Assembly (NCBI GenBank): GCA_016708585.1
Contig: JADJFK010000005.1
Location: 101,373 to 165,372 of the forward strand
Origin: Sulfuritalea sp.
GTDB lineage: Bacteria > Pseudomonadota > Gammaproteobacteria > Burkholderiales > Rhodocyclaceae
Direction of reading: 5' to 3'
DNA length: 64,000 nt
Shown here: positions 27,240 through 35,324 of the stretch, one piece after another
Position numbering within the stretch: the stretch's first letter is position 1
Layout of the letters: the number at the start of each line of letters is the position of its first letter
Position numbers and translations under genes: made by a program
Notes under the pieces: model-generated
Told to the model about the DNA's origin: nothing
The model's input: the letters and a program-made list of their open reading frames with translations, nothing else
Database searches by the model: none

Positions 27240-27679
27240 GATGCCGACTCCAGCGCAGCGATCAGTGCGTCCAATTTCTCGAGCGTGACCCGCGCATGCA
27301 GCGTGGTCTCATCGACCTGCACGGACGGTCCGCAGGCGCACAAACCGAGGCAGTACACGGGTTCCAGCGTGATCCCGCTGCCAGCCAGGCGCTCCCGCGC
27401 ATGCTCGGCCAGCGCTTCGCCGCCGACGGCCTGGCAGGCCTCGGCGCAACAGACGCGAACCACGTGGCGACCCGGCGGCGTCTGGCGAAAATGGGCGTAG
27501 TAGCTGATCACGCCATGGACTTCGGCACGCGACAGATTCAGCGCCTGCGCGATCGGCGGCACCGCCTCTGGCGGGATGCAGCCCAGCGCGTCCTGCATTG
27601 CGTGCAGCATGGGCAGCAGCGCGCCGGGTCGGACGCGATGCTGCTCGATGATATGAGCGACGATGGCAGAGCTTTCCAT
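27236..27679 (-). CDS. fdsG: NAD-dependent formate dehydrogenase gamma subunit
   Basis: FdsG is a NuoE-like thioredoxin-fold [2Fe-2S] subunit. I start at MESSAIVAHIIEQH (27679), giving 147 residues. The cluster ligands are in VCCAEACQAVGG and YCLGLCACGPSVQV, and GVISYYAHF is the typical mid-domain segment. It is the first structural gene of the fds operon, 52 bp after the LysR gene on the same strand. Confidence 0.95.
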   Translation of the reverse strand: MESSAIVAHIIEQHRVRPGALLPMLHAMQDALGCIPPEAVPPIAQALNLSRAEVHGVISYYAHFRQTPPGRHVVRVCCAEACQAVGGEALAEHARERLAGSGITLEPVYCLGLCACGPSVQVDETTLHARVTLEKLDALIAALESAS

Positions 27680-27731
27680 GCGACTTTGTACGCCGCCTGC
27701 GGCAAAAGCGAAAGCGGGAAAAAGCGAAGGC

Positions 27732-28634
27732 CTATGCGGGTTTTTCGAAGGCCTCGGCCAATGCCTTTGCCTCGGCGACCAGGGAGGCCACCATCGGCGG
27801 CTGCGGCTCGCGCGCCAGGGTGACGAGACCCGTGGCCCAATCGACGGCCGGCTCGACCAGTTCGATGGCGACCACCCCGGGCGGCGTGCCGACCTGTTCC
27901 AGCACGCTGCGCGGCACGATCGAGGACCAGTGGCCGGAACCGACATGGGCGAGGATGCTGACGATGGAATTGGTTTCCAGCATCGGCGTGACGCCGGCGC
28001 CGACTTTTGAAAACACCGAGTCGATGGTCTTGCGGTTCTGCATGTCCGGCGTCAGCAGGCACAGCGGCACCATCGCTGCCTCGGCCCAGCGCACCGCCTC
28101 GCGCCCGGCGAAGCGGCCGTCGGCGGCGGTCAGCAGCACGTGGCGCTCGCGCCAGACGGGCACGATGTCGAGGCCGGGCACTTGCGCCGACTCGACATAG
28201 ACGATGCCGGCATCGAGCTCGAAGCGGCGCAGCCGCGCCAGGATTTCGTCGGTGGCGAGCGACAGCACCTCGGCCGTGACCTGGGCATGGCGGCGGGCGA
28301 ACGAGGCGGTCAGGGCGGCGACCACCGTCAGCGCGGTCGGAATCACGCCCAGCCGCAGGCGGCCGGTGAGGCCGTCGCGCAGCGTCGCCAGTTCCTGCTT
28401 GAGGCCCTCGGCGCTGGCGGCCATGCGCTGCGCGTATTCGACCACGCTGCGTCCCTCGGGCGTCAGCCCGGCGAACTGCTTGCCGCGTTCGACCACGGCG
28501 ACGCCGAGTTCGGTTTCCAGGTCACGGATCGCCGCCGACAGCGTCGAGGGCGAGACGTGGCAGGCCGCCGCGGCGCGACCGAAGTGCTTTTCGCGCGCCA
28601 GGGCAATCAGGTAAAGGTATTTGCGGGAAATCAT
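27732..28634 (-). CDS. LysR-type regulator, probably of the fds operon
   Basis: This 300-residue LysR protein has an N-terminal winged helix (FGRAAAACHVSPSTLSAAIR, about 18-37) and a periplasmic-binding-like effector domain. It lies directly upstream of fdsG in the same direction, so it probably controls formate-dependent expression and may be co-transcribed. Most LysR regulators are divergent from their targets, so this layout is less usual. Residues 210-217, KVGAGVTP, are encoded by a sense copy of the 25-bp dispersed motif, at a site where many LysR proteins have an AGxxP turn. Confidence 0.88.
   Translation of the reverse strand: MISRKYLYLIALAREKHFGRAAAACHVSPSTLSAAIRDLETELGVAVVERGKQFAGLTPEGRSVVEYAQRMAASAEGLKQELATLRDGLTGRLRLGVIPTALTVVAALTASFARRHAQVTAEVLSLATDEILARLRRFELDAGIVYVESAQVPGLDIVPVWRERHVLLTAADGRFAGREAVRWAEAAMVPLCLLTPDMQNRKTIDSVFSKVGAGVTPMLETNSIVSILAHVGSGHWSSIVPRSVLEQVGTPPGVVAIELVEPAVDWATGLVTLAREPQPPMVASLVAEAKALAEAFEKPA
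27983..28007 (-). repeat. Dispersed 25-bp motif, copy 6 (in LysR gene, sense)
   Basis: One mismatch in 23 defined positions (ACGCCGA at the end), free bases TC. It encodes KVGAGVTP. Confidence 0.83.
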
Positions 28635-28712
28635 GCGGCGCGACGATCAGGTGCCGGCCGCAAAGCTGGTGCTTTCCAGCTGCGCAGGGAAGCGTGTTCC
28701 CCGGAAATCGTC

Positions 28713-29036
28713 TCAGCGCTCCAGCAAACCGAGTTTGCCGGACTTTCCGGCCCACTCGTCGGCATCGGCCGGCGGCTCCTTGCGCTCGATGATGACCGGC
28801 CAGGCCTTGGTCAGTTCGGCGTTCAGCGCGATGCAGTGTTCCTGCCCGGCCGGAACATCGTCCTCGGCAAAGATGGCCTCGACCGGACACTCGGCGACAC
28901 ACAGGGTACAGTCGATGCACTCCTCGGGATCGATCACGAGGAAGTTCGGCCCCTCGTGGAAACAATCCACGGGGCAAACGTCAACGCAGTCCGTGTATTT
29001 GCACTTGATGCAGGATTCGGTAACGACGTAGGTCAT
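28713..29036 (-). CDS. fdxA: 7Fe ferredoxin FdxA
   Basis: This 107-residue ferredoxin starts MTYVVTESCIKCKYTDCVDV and has a second cluster site, CIDCTLCVAECP (40-51). Spacing of the N-terminal cysteines (9, 17, 21) and the long C-terminal extension fit the [3Fe-4S][4Fe-4S] FdxA family. It is divergent from trxA across a 183-bp gap and lies upstream of the LysR/fds genes on the same strand, 78 bp away. A link to formate oxidation is possible but not shown. Confidence 0.93.
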   Translation of the reverse strand: MTYVVTESCIKCKYTDCVDVCPVDCFHEGPNFLVIDPEECIDCTLCVAECPVEAIFAEDDVPAGQEHCIALNAELTKAWPVIIERKEPPADADEWAGKSGKLGLLER

Positions 29037-29219
29037 GTTCTGGCTCCGGTTCGAACCGGCAATTTACCATCGCCGCGCCGGATTGGCACAAGGCGGAGTT
29101 CGCCACGGCGGAAAATTTTTGCTAGGATGCAGCCCTGCATGCGACAGGGTCGCAGCAAATCATCGCGCCCTCCGGTCCCCTGCGGGAACGCCGGAACGCA
29201 AATACTCCCAGAGGAATTC

Positions 29220-29546
29220 ATGAGCGAACACATTCACCACGTCACCGACAGCACTTTCAAGGCGGAAGTGCTCGATTCCGCCCTCCCCACGCTGGTCGAC
29301 TTCTGGGCCGAATGGTGCGGCCCCTGCAAGATGATCGCCCCGATCCTCGACGAAGTGGCCAAGGATTATTCCGGCAAGTTGCGCGTGGCCAAGCTCAACA
29401 TCGACGACAATCCCAAGGTGCCCGGCGAATTCGGCATCCGCGGCATCCCGACCCTGCTTTTGTTCAAGGGCGGCAACGTCGAGGCGCAAAAAGTCGGCGC
29501 CCTGTCGAAGTCCCAACTCACCGCATTCATTGACAGCAATCTCTGA
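29220..29546 (+). CDS. trxA: Thioredoxin 1
   Basis: TrxA is the cytoplasmic disulfide reductant. The 108-residue protein has the active site WCGPC (C33, C36), DFWAEWCGPCKMIAP, the cis-proline segment RGIPTLLLFKGG and the family end VGALSKSQL. An AGAGGA site lies just before the ATG; the frame stays open far upstream but only as shadow of other genes. It is followed by rho after 182 bp, the common trxA-rho order. Confidence 0.97.
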   Translation: MSEHIHHVTDSTFKAEVLDSALPTLVDFWAEWCGPCKMIAPILDEVAKDYSGKLRVAKLNIDDNPKVPGEFGIRGIPTLLLFKGGNVEAQKVGALSKSQLTAFIDSNL

Positions 29547-29560
29547 TCCCGTTACATTTC

Positions 29561-29583
29561 GGCCCGGAGTCTGATTCCGGGCC
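29561..29583 (+). other. Hairpin in the trxA-rho gap
   Basis: The arms GGCCCGGA and TCCGGGCC (8 bp, 7-nt loop) lie 14 bases after the trxA stop. No T-run follows, so it may be a processing or attenuation structure in the rho leader rather than an intrinsic terminator. Rho leaders are autoregulated in other bacteria. Confidence 0.4.
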
Positions 29584-29728
29584 GCCGCCGCACCACAAAG
29601 AAATATCCGGCGCCCAAGCCCTGGCAGCGCCGAATCGATCTCCCTTCTGACCGAGTTCCCCCCGGAATTCACCCCCGAGATTCCCCCCGTTCCGGCGCAA
29701 TCCGCCGGCAATCCCGCGCAGGTAGTCC

Positions 29729-30988
29729 ATGCACTTATCCGAGCTCAAAGCCCATCACGTCAGCCAGCTGCTGGAGATGGCGGCCGCCAACAACATCGAA
29801 AACGCCAACCGGCTGCGCAAGCAGGACCTGATGTACGCGCTGCTGAAGAACGAAGCCCGCAAGGGCGAAGCCATCTTCGGCGACGGCGTGCTGGAAATCC
29901 TGCCCGACGGCTTCGGCTTCCTGCGCGCGCCCGAGTGTTCCTACCTGGCCAGCACCGACGACATCTACATCAGCCCGAGCCAGGTGCGCCGCTTCAACCT
30001 GCGCTCCGGCGACACCATCGAAGGCGAGATCCGCGCGCCCAAGGAAGGCGAGCGCTACTTCGCCCTGGTCAAGGTCGACCGCGTCAATGGCGAGTCGCCG
30101 GAGGCCTCGAAGCACAAGATCCTGTTCGAGAACCTGACGCCGCTGCACCCCACCGAGCACATGCTGCTCGAACGCGACATCAAGAGCGAAGAGAACATCA
30201 CCAGCCGCGTCATCGACATGATCGCGCCGATCGGCAAGGGCCAGCGCGGCCTGCTGGTCGCCAGCCCGAAGAGCGGCAAGACGGTGATGATGCAGCACAT
30301 CGCCCACGCCATCACCGCCAACCATCCCGATGTCACGCTGATTGTCCTGCTGATCGACGAGCGCCCCGAGGAAGTCACCGAAATGCTGCGCACGGTTCGC
30401 GGCGAAGTGGTCGCCTCGACCTTCGACGAGCCGGCCACACGCCATGTCCAGGTCGCCGAAATGGTCATCGAGAAGGCCAAGCGCCTGGTCGAACACAAGC
30501 GCGACGTGGTGATCCTGCTCGATTCGATCACCCGCCTCGCCCGCGCCTACAACACCGTGCAGCCGGCCTCGGGCAAGGTGCTGACCGGCGGCGTCGACGC
30601 CAACGCCCTGCAGAAGCCCAAGCGCTTCTTCGGCGCCGCGCGCAACGTCGAGGAAGGCGGCTCGCTGACCATCATCGCCACCGCCTTGATCGAAACCGGC
30701 TCGCGCATGGACGACGTGATCTACGAGGAATTCAAGGGCACCGGCAACATGGAAATCCACCTCGACCGCAAGATGGCCGAGAAGCGCGTCTATCCGGCGA
30801 TCAACGTCAACCGCTCGGGCACCCGCCGCGAGGAGCTGCTGCTGGTCCCGGCCGTGCTGCAGAAGATGTGGATCCTGAGGAAGCTGCTGTACAACATGGA
30901 CGACATGGAGGCCATGGAATTCCTGCTGGACAAGGTCAAGGCCACCAAGAACAACGGCGAGTTCTTCGACGCCATGCGTCAGCGCTGA
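29729..30988 (+). CDS. rho: Transcription termination factor Rho
   Basis: Rho is the hexameric RNA helicase that ends transcription at C-rich sites. The 419-residue protein equals the E. coli length. It has the N-terminal Rho_N helices (LSELKAHHVSQLLEMA), the cold-shock RNA-binding motif GFGFLRA (61-67), the P-loop ASPKSGKT (178-185), LLIDERPEEVTEM and the Q-loop region beyond. It lies upstream of rpmE, with about 100 bp between them. Confidence 0.98.
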   Translation: MHLSELKAHHVSQLLEMAAANNIENANRLRKQDLMYALLKNEARKGEAIFGDGVLEILPDGFGFLRAPECSYLASTDDIYISPSQVRRFNLRSGDTIEGEIRAPKEGERYFALVKVDRVNGESPEASKHKILFENLTPLHPTEHMLLERDIKSEENITSRVIDMIAPIGKGQRGLLVASPKSGKTVMMQHIAHAITANHPDVTLIVLLIDERPEEVTEMLRTVRGEVVASTFDEPATRHVQVAEMVIEKAKRLVEHKRDVVILLDSITRLARAYNTVQPASGKVLTGGVDANALQKPKRFFGAARNVEEGGSLTIIATALIETGSRMDDVIYEEFKGTGNMEIHLDRKMAEKRVYPAINVNRSGTRREELLLVPAVLQKMWILRKLLYNMDDMEAMEFLLDKVKATKNNGEFFDAMRQR

Positions 30989-31089
30989 TGCGCGGATGCC
31001 GTTGCGCATTGCGGTAAATTAGCGGATAATCACGGCCTCTGTCGGTTCGCCAAACCCACGAGCCGCGCTTGCAAACAAAGGACAATGAA

Positions 31090-31299
31090 ATGAAAGACGC
31101 CATCCACCCGAAGTACGCCGAGATCGAGGTCACCTGCAGTTGCGGCAACAAGTTCTCGACTCAATCCACCAACATCAAGCCGCTGCACATCGAAGTCTGT
31201 TCCGCCTGCCACCCCTTCTATACCGGCAAGCAGAAGATCGTGGACACCGCCGGTCGCGTCGAGCGTTTCCGCCAGAAATACAGCAAGAAGGCCGCCTGA
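31090..31299 (+). CDS. rpmE: 50S ribosomal protein L31, zinc-binding form
   Basis: I start at MKDAIHPKYAEIEV (31090), 69 residues; an upstream ATG seven codons earlier is out of line with the family. The four cysteines in TCSCGN and VCSACHPFYTG mark the zinc-containing (C+) form. An intrinsic terminator follows 26 bp after the stop. Confidence 0.96.
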   Translation: MKDAIHPKYAEIEVTCSCGNKFSTQSTNIKPLHIEVCSACHPFYTGKQKIVDTAGRVERFRQKYSKKAA

Positions 31300-31325
31300 C
31301 CCGGCGCCGGACCTTCCCGATGTCG

Positions 31326-31355
31326 AAAAAGGCAGCCCCCGCGGCTGCTTTTTTT
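31326..31355 (+). terminator. Intrinsic terminator of rpmE
   Basis: The stem GCAGCC/GGCTGC is preceded by five A and followed by seven T, 30-50 bases after the rpmE stop. This is the clearest Rho-independent terminator in the window. Confidence 0.9.
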
Positions 31356-31495
31356 ATGTCCGCACTTGAAGTGCGGACGGTATCCCCTGGTGGGATATGT
31401 CTCTGCTGGAAGCAGAGACGGTATCCCCCGGCGGGATATGTCTCCGCCGGAGGCAGAGACGGTACCCCCTTGCGGGGTATGTCCGCAAGCCGCGC
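31356..31495 (+). repeat. Tandem 41-bp hairpin units after rpmE
   Basis: Three units of exactly 41 bp (31356-31396, 31397-31437, 31438-31478) and a partial fourth follow directly on the T-run of the rpmE terminator. Each begins ATGTC and contains two inverted repeats. The first is a stem whose bases change between units but keep pairing: CCGCACTT/AAGTGCGG in unit 1, CTCTGCT/AGCAGAG in unit 2. The second is a smaller ATCCC/GGGAT stem, which in unit 3 becomes ACCCC/GGGGT. Such covariation suggests selection on RNA or DNA structure. No reading frame explains it. Confidence 0.85.
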
Positions 31496-31510
31496 TGATA
31501 AACTCGCACC

Positions 31511-33121
31511 GTGCCCTACCTGACTGAACGCAGCCCAGACACCTCGCCGATCCTGGCGCGGTATGGCGCCCTGCTGCTTTGCGCCGTCTGGCTGCTGGCC
31601 GGAGTGGTTGGCCATGACCCGTGGAAAAACGAGGATGCGGTGCACCTCGGCGTGGCCTTTGGCATGGCGGGCGGCGACTGGCTGGTGCCGCGTGTCGCCG
31701 GCGATCCCTGGCTGGTCACCCCGCCGCTGTATCACTGGACCGCCGCCCTGTGCGGCAAGCTGCTGGGTTGGCTGTTGCCCTGGCACGATGCCGCGCGCCT
31801 CGCATCGACGCTGTTCGCCGCCGGCTTTCTCGCCGTTCTCTGGCGCATTGCGCATCGGCATCACGGGGCGAGTGCCGGACTGGCCGCCCCCCTGCTCGCC
31901 ATCGGCACGCTGGGTCTGCTGGTGCCGCTGCACGAAGCCCAGCCGGCAATCGTGGCACTTGCCGGATGTGCGGTTTCGCTTTGGGGCCTCTCGCTGTGGC
32001 GCGACGAGCCGCTGCGCGGCGGCGCGCTGTTCGGCGTCGGGATCGGCATCGGCTTCCTCGGCAGCGGGGTCGACAGCCTCGCCATCCAGTTGGCTACGGG
32101 AGTGCTTCTGCTGCTGCACCCGGCATGGCGCGTCCGTGGCAGCCTCCTTGCCTGGCTCGCCGCCGCAACCGGCGCGCTGCTCCTGATCCTGCCCTGGCCC
32201 TGGCTGCTCCGGCAGCAGTCCCCTGCCCTGTTCGACATCTGGTGGACCGCCGAACTGGCGAGCCTGACATCACGCCGCGGTTTCAGCCTGGGCCACCTGG
32301 AACTCCTGGCCTGGGCCAGCTGGCCCGTGCTGCCGCTCGCGGTATGGAGCCTCTGGCTGGAACGCCGACAGCTGCTCAAGGCCGAGACCGCAATGCTGCT
32401 GGCGGCGACTGCGGTGGCGCTGCTGATGTTCCTCACCGGCCCCTCGACCCGGCCGACCGCGCTGTTCCCCGCGCTGGTCCCGCTCGCCGTGCTGGCAGCC
32501 TCCGCCGCCGGTCGCCTGCGGCGCGGTGCGGCCAACGCCCTGGACTGGTTCGGCATGATGACCTTCACCCTCTTCGCGGCACTGATCTGGCTGGGCGGCA
32601 TTGCCATCCTGAGCGGCACGCCGGCCCGGATCGCGAAGAACTTCAGCAAGCTGGCTCCCGGCTTCATTGCCGAGGTCTCCATTCCCGCCGTCCTGATCGC
32701 CATCGCCGTCAGCGTCGGCTGGATCGCGGTCTTGCTGCGCACGCCGCGCACGCCCTGGCGCGCCGCAGCCCGCTGGAGCCTCGGCCTGACCACGATCTGG
32801 ATCCTGCTGACTGCCCTCCTGCTGCCCTGGATCGACTACGGAAAAAGTTACCGTAGCGTCAGCGCCGACTTTCGCGAGGCTCTCGGCAACCGTCCCGGCT
32901 GCATCGCCCGGCGCGGCCTGGGGCTGGCGCAGCGCGCCTCGCTCGACTACTTCGATGGCATCCGCACCGTCGTCGGCAGCCGCACCGAGGAATGCCGCTG
33001 GCTGATCGTGCAGACCGCGCCGCGCAGCGAAAAAGGCCTTCCCGGCTGGACATTGATCCGCGAGACCTCACGTCCCGGCGACAGGGACGAGCGGCTGCGG
33101 CTGTATCGCCGCGACAAGTAG
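31511..33121 (+). CDS. GT39-type (ArnT/PMT-like) integral membrane glycosyltransferase
   Basis: This 536-residue protein has about 11-12 membrane segments. Its first periplasmic loop, GHDPWKNEDAVHLG, has the acidic residue pattern of dolichyl/undecaprenyl-phosphate-sugar glycosyltransferases (ArnT and GT39 family). Such enzymes transfer a sugar from a polyprenyl carrier to lipid A or protein in the periplasm; the acceptor cannot be inferred. The start is GTG. The gene abuts the convergent orn stop with no gap. A degenerate dispersed motif lies antisense within it at 32848-32872 (YRSVSADF). Confidence 0.82.
   Translation: MPYLTERSPDTSPILARYGALLLCAVWLLAGVVGHDPWKNEDAVHLGVAFGMAGGDWLVPRVAGDPWLVTPPLYHWTAALCGKLLGWLLPWHDAARLASTLFAAGFLAVLWRIAHRHHGASAGLAAPLLAIGTLGLLVPLHEAQPAIVALAGCAVSLWGLSLWRDEPLRGGALFGVGIGIGFLGSGVDSLAIQLATGVLLLLHPAWRVRGSLLAWLAAATGALLLILPWPWLLRQQSPALFDIWWTAELASLTSRRGFSLGHLELLAWASWPVLPLAVWSLWLERRQLLKAETAMLLAATAVALLMFLTGPSTRPTALFPALVPLAVLAASAAGRLRRGAANALDWFGMMTFTLFAALIWLGGIAILSGTPARIAKNFSKLAPGFIAEVSIPAVLIAIAVSVGWIAVLLRTPRTPWRAAARWSLGLTTIWILLTALLLPWIDYGKSYRSVSADFREALGNRPGCIARRGLGLAQRASLDYFDGIRTVVGSRTEECRWLIVQTAPRSEKGLPGWTLIRETSRPGDRDERLRLYRRDK
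32848..32872 (-). repeat. Degenerate dispersed 25-bp motif (antisense in GT39 gene)
   Basis: This copy matches 20 of 23 defined positions. It is read by the gene as YRSVSADF, the same antisense frame as the folC copy (RRAAGADF). It could be a decayed copy or a chance match in the family's own YRSV segment. Confidence 0.5.
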
Positions 33122-33667
33122 CTAGACCTTGAGAAAATGCTCGCGGTAATACTTGAGTTCCTCGATCGACTCGAGGATGTCCGCCAGCGCCTCGTGCTTG
33201 CCGTGCTTCTTGAGGCCCTTCGCCACGTCCGGCTTCCAGCGCTTGCACAGTTCCTTCAGCGTCGACACGTCGAGGTTGCGGTAGTGGAACCAGTCTTCCA
33301 GCTTCGGCATGTAGCGCGCCATGAAGCGCCGGTCCTGGCAGATCGAATTGCCGCACATCGGCGTCGTCGCCCGCGGCACGTGGCGGCGCAGGAATTCCAG
33401 CGCCTGCGCCTCGACCTCGGCCTCGGTCAGGATCGAGGACCTGACCCGCGCCGTCAGGCCGGACTTGCCGTGGGTATTGCGGTTCCACTCGTCCATGCCG
33501 TCCAGCACCGCGTCCGGCTGATGCACCACCCAGACCGGCGCCTCGGCAACGATGTCGAGGTTGGCGTTGGTCACCACCAGCGCCAGCTCGATGATGCGGT
33601 CGCCGTCCGGGTTGAGCCCCGTCATTTCCATGTCCAGCCAGACAAGCGCGTTCTGATCCTGTGCCAT
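33122..33667 (-). CDS. orn: Oligoribonuclease
   Basis: Orn degrades dinucleotides and pGpG at the end of RNA and c-di-GMP turnover. I start at MAQDQNALVWLDMEMTGL (33667), giving 181 residues, the family norm. DEDDh motifs are present: DMEMTG (first D and E), CGNSICQDRRF, and the C-terminal H/D region around ADILESIEELKYYREHF. It is divergent from the M48 protease gene, with 56 bp between starts. Confidence 0.96.
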   Translation of the reverse strand: MAQDQNALVWLDMEMTGLNPDGDRIIELALVVTNANLDIVAEAPVWVVHQPDAVLDGMDEWNRNTHGKSGLTARVRSSILTEAEVEAQALEFLRRHVPRATTPMCGNSICQDRRFMARYMPKLEDWFHYRNLDVSTLKELCKRWKPDVAKGLKKHGKHEALADILESIEELKYYREHFLKV

Positions 33668-33723
33668 AATTTTCCGGTACCTGTTCCCGTGTTGCCGCAT
33701 TCTGGCACAGCAGGTCGCCAGCC

Positions 33724-34968
33724 ATGAACCCAAATCACTTTACCGTCGTCTTTCTTGCCGCCCTGGCCCTGTCCACCGGCCTGCGCCTCTGGCTCGACCT
33801 GCGCCACCTGCGCCATGTCCGCGCGCATCGCGAGCAGGTGCCGGCCGATTTCTTCGGCCGCATCGAACTCGTCGACCACCGCAAGGCAGCCGACTACACC
33901 GCGGCGAAGGTGCGCATCGGCCTCGCCGAAATCGTCGTCGATGCCCTCGTCCTGCTGGCGCTGACGCTGGGCGGGGTGCTGGGCTGGATCGACCAGGCGC
34001 TGCGCGACGGGCTGGGCAGCGGCTACCTGCATGGCCTGGCATTGTTTGCCTGTGCCGGCCTGCTCGGTTTCGTCATCGGCCTGCCGGCCAGCCTCTACCG
34101 CACCTTCGTGATCGAGGCACGCTTCGGCTTCAACAAGCTGACCTGGCCGCTGTGGCTGGCCGACCTGGCCAAGGGCGCCGCGCTCACCGTGCTGATCGGC
34201 GGCCCGCTGTTGCTGGCCGTGCTGTGGCTGATGGACGCCATGGGCAAGAACTGGTGGTTCTACGTCTGGCTGGTCTGGCTGGCCACCAACCTGCTGATCC
34301 TGTTCCTCTACCCGACTGTCATCGCGCCGCTGTTCAACAAGTTCACGCCGCTGGAAGACGCCGCGCTCAAGCAGCGCATCGAAGCCCTGCTGGCGCGCTG
34401 CGGTTTCGCTTCCTCGGGCCTTTTCGTCATGGACGGCTCGAAGCGCTCGGCGCACGGCAACGCCTATTTCACCGGCTTCGGCCGCAGCAAGCGCATCGTC
34501 TTTTTCGACACCCTGCTGGAAAAGCTCGCGCCGCAGGAAATCGAGGCGGTGCTGGCGCACGAACTCGGCCACTTCCGCCATCGCCACGTCATCAAGCGCA
34601 TCGCACTCTCCGCCGCCCTCAGCCTGGCCTTCCTCTGGCTGCTCGGCCAGATCATCGACCAGCCGTGGTTCTTCGACGGGTTGAAAGTCGGCGCTGGCGG
34701 GACGGCAATGGGCCTGCTGCTGTTCTCCATGGTACTGCCGGTATTCCTCTTCCCGCTGGCGCCGCTGACCTCCTCGCTCTCGCGCAAGCATGAATTCGAG
34801 GCCGACGCCTACGCCGCGCAGCAGACCGCCGCCGGCGACCTGATCACCGCGCTGGTCAAGCTCTACCGCGACAACGCCGCAACCCTGACGCCCGACCCGC
34901 TGCACTCGCTGTTCCACGATTCCCACCCACCCGCCAGCCAGCGCATCGCGCGACTGAAGCCACTCTGA
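33724..34968 (+). CDS. M48 family (Ste24/CAAX-like) membrane metalloprotease
   Basis: This 414-residue polytopic protein has the zinc motif HELGHFRH (from H279) and a downstream SRKHEFEADAYA segment providing the third ligand. The N-terminal membrane part, about 1-200, has several helices as in Ste24/CAAX prenyl protease 1. In bacteria such enzymes likely act in membrane protein quality control. Residues 321-328, KVGAGGTA, are encoded by a sense copy of the 25-bp dispersed motif in the loop between two membrane helices. It lies 11 bp before the pterin dehydratase gene. Confidence 0.92.
   Translation: MNPNHFTVVFLAALALSTGLRLWLDLRHLRHVRAHREQVPADFFGRIELVDHRKAADYTAAKVRIGLAEIVVDALVLLALTLGGVLGWIDQALRDGLGSGYLHGLALFACAGLLGFVIGLPASLYRTFVIEARFGFNKLTWPLWLADLAKGAALTVLIGGPLLLAVLWLMDAMGKNWWFYVWLVWLATNLLILFLYPTVIAPLFNKFTPLEDAALKQRIEALLARCGFASSGLFVMDGSKRSAHGNAYFTGFGRSKRIVFFDTLLEKLAPQEIEAVLAHELGHFRHRHVIKRIALSAALSLAFLWLLGQIIDQPWFFDGLKVGAGGTAMGLLLFSMVLPVFLFPLAPLTSSLSRKHEFEADAYAAQQTAAGDLITALVKLYRDNAATLTPDPLHSLFHDSHPPASQRIARLKPL
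34684..34708 (+). repeat. Dispersed 25-bp motif, copy 7 (in M48 protease gene, sense)
   Basis: One mismatch in 23 defined positions (ACGGCAA at the end), with T at the Y position and free bases GG. It encodes KVGAGGTA. Confidence 0.87.
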
Positions 34969-34979
34969 ACGGAGCCCCG

Positions 34980-35318
34980 ATGAACCAAGCCTGCGACCTG
35001 TCGAAAGGCAGGTGCAAACCCTGCGAAGGCGGCGTGCCGCCGCTGTCCGATGATGAAGCCGCCGCGCTGCTGGGCACCCTCGAAGGCTGGCAGCGCGAAG
35101 GCAGCATCATCAGCAAGACCTACAAATTCAGGAACTATCACGAGACCATGGCCTTCGTGAACGCTACGGCCTGGATCTCGCATCGCGAAGACCACCATCC
35201 CGACCTCGCGGTCGGCTGGGGCCAGTGCACGGTCAGCTACACCACGCACGCGATCGGCGGCCTCTCGGAAAACGATTTCATCTGCGCGGCCAAGATCGAT
35301 GCGCTGCTCACGTTGTAA
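34980..35318 (+). CDS. phhB: 4a-hydroxytetrahydrobiopterin (pterin carbinolamine) dehydratase
   Basis: This 112-residue protein has the PCD fold signature FVNATAWISHREDHHPDL and a GxxxVxYTTH strand. The enzyme dehydrates 4a-hydroxy-tetrahydropterin after aromatic amino acid hydroxylation. No phenylalanine hydroxylase is seen here, so the physiological pterin partner is unknown. It sits between the M48 protease and rsgA, spaced 11 and 6 bp, and is probably co-transcribed. Confidence 0.92.
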   Translation: MNQACDLSKGRCKPCEGGVPPLSDDEAAALLGTLEGWQREGSIISKTYKFRNYHETMAFVNATAWISHREDHHPDLAVGWGQCTVSYTTHAIGGLSENDFICAAKIDALLTL

Positions 35319-35324
35319 GCCGGC

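Noticed and set aside
23077..27500. Very long plus-strand frames opposite fdsA and fdsB
   Set aside because: GC-rich coding on the minus strand leaves the opposite frame open; the products lack motifs, whereas fdsA and fdsB have full cofactor sites.
29491..29511. AAAGTCGGCGCC in trxA as a further dispersed-motif copy
   Set aside because: Only the first 12 bases match and KVGALSK is the normal conserved end of thioredoxin.
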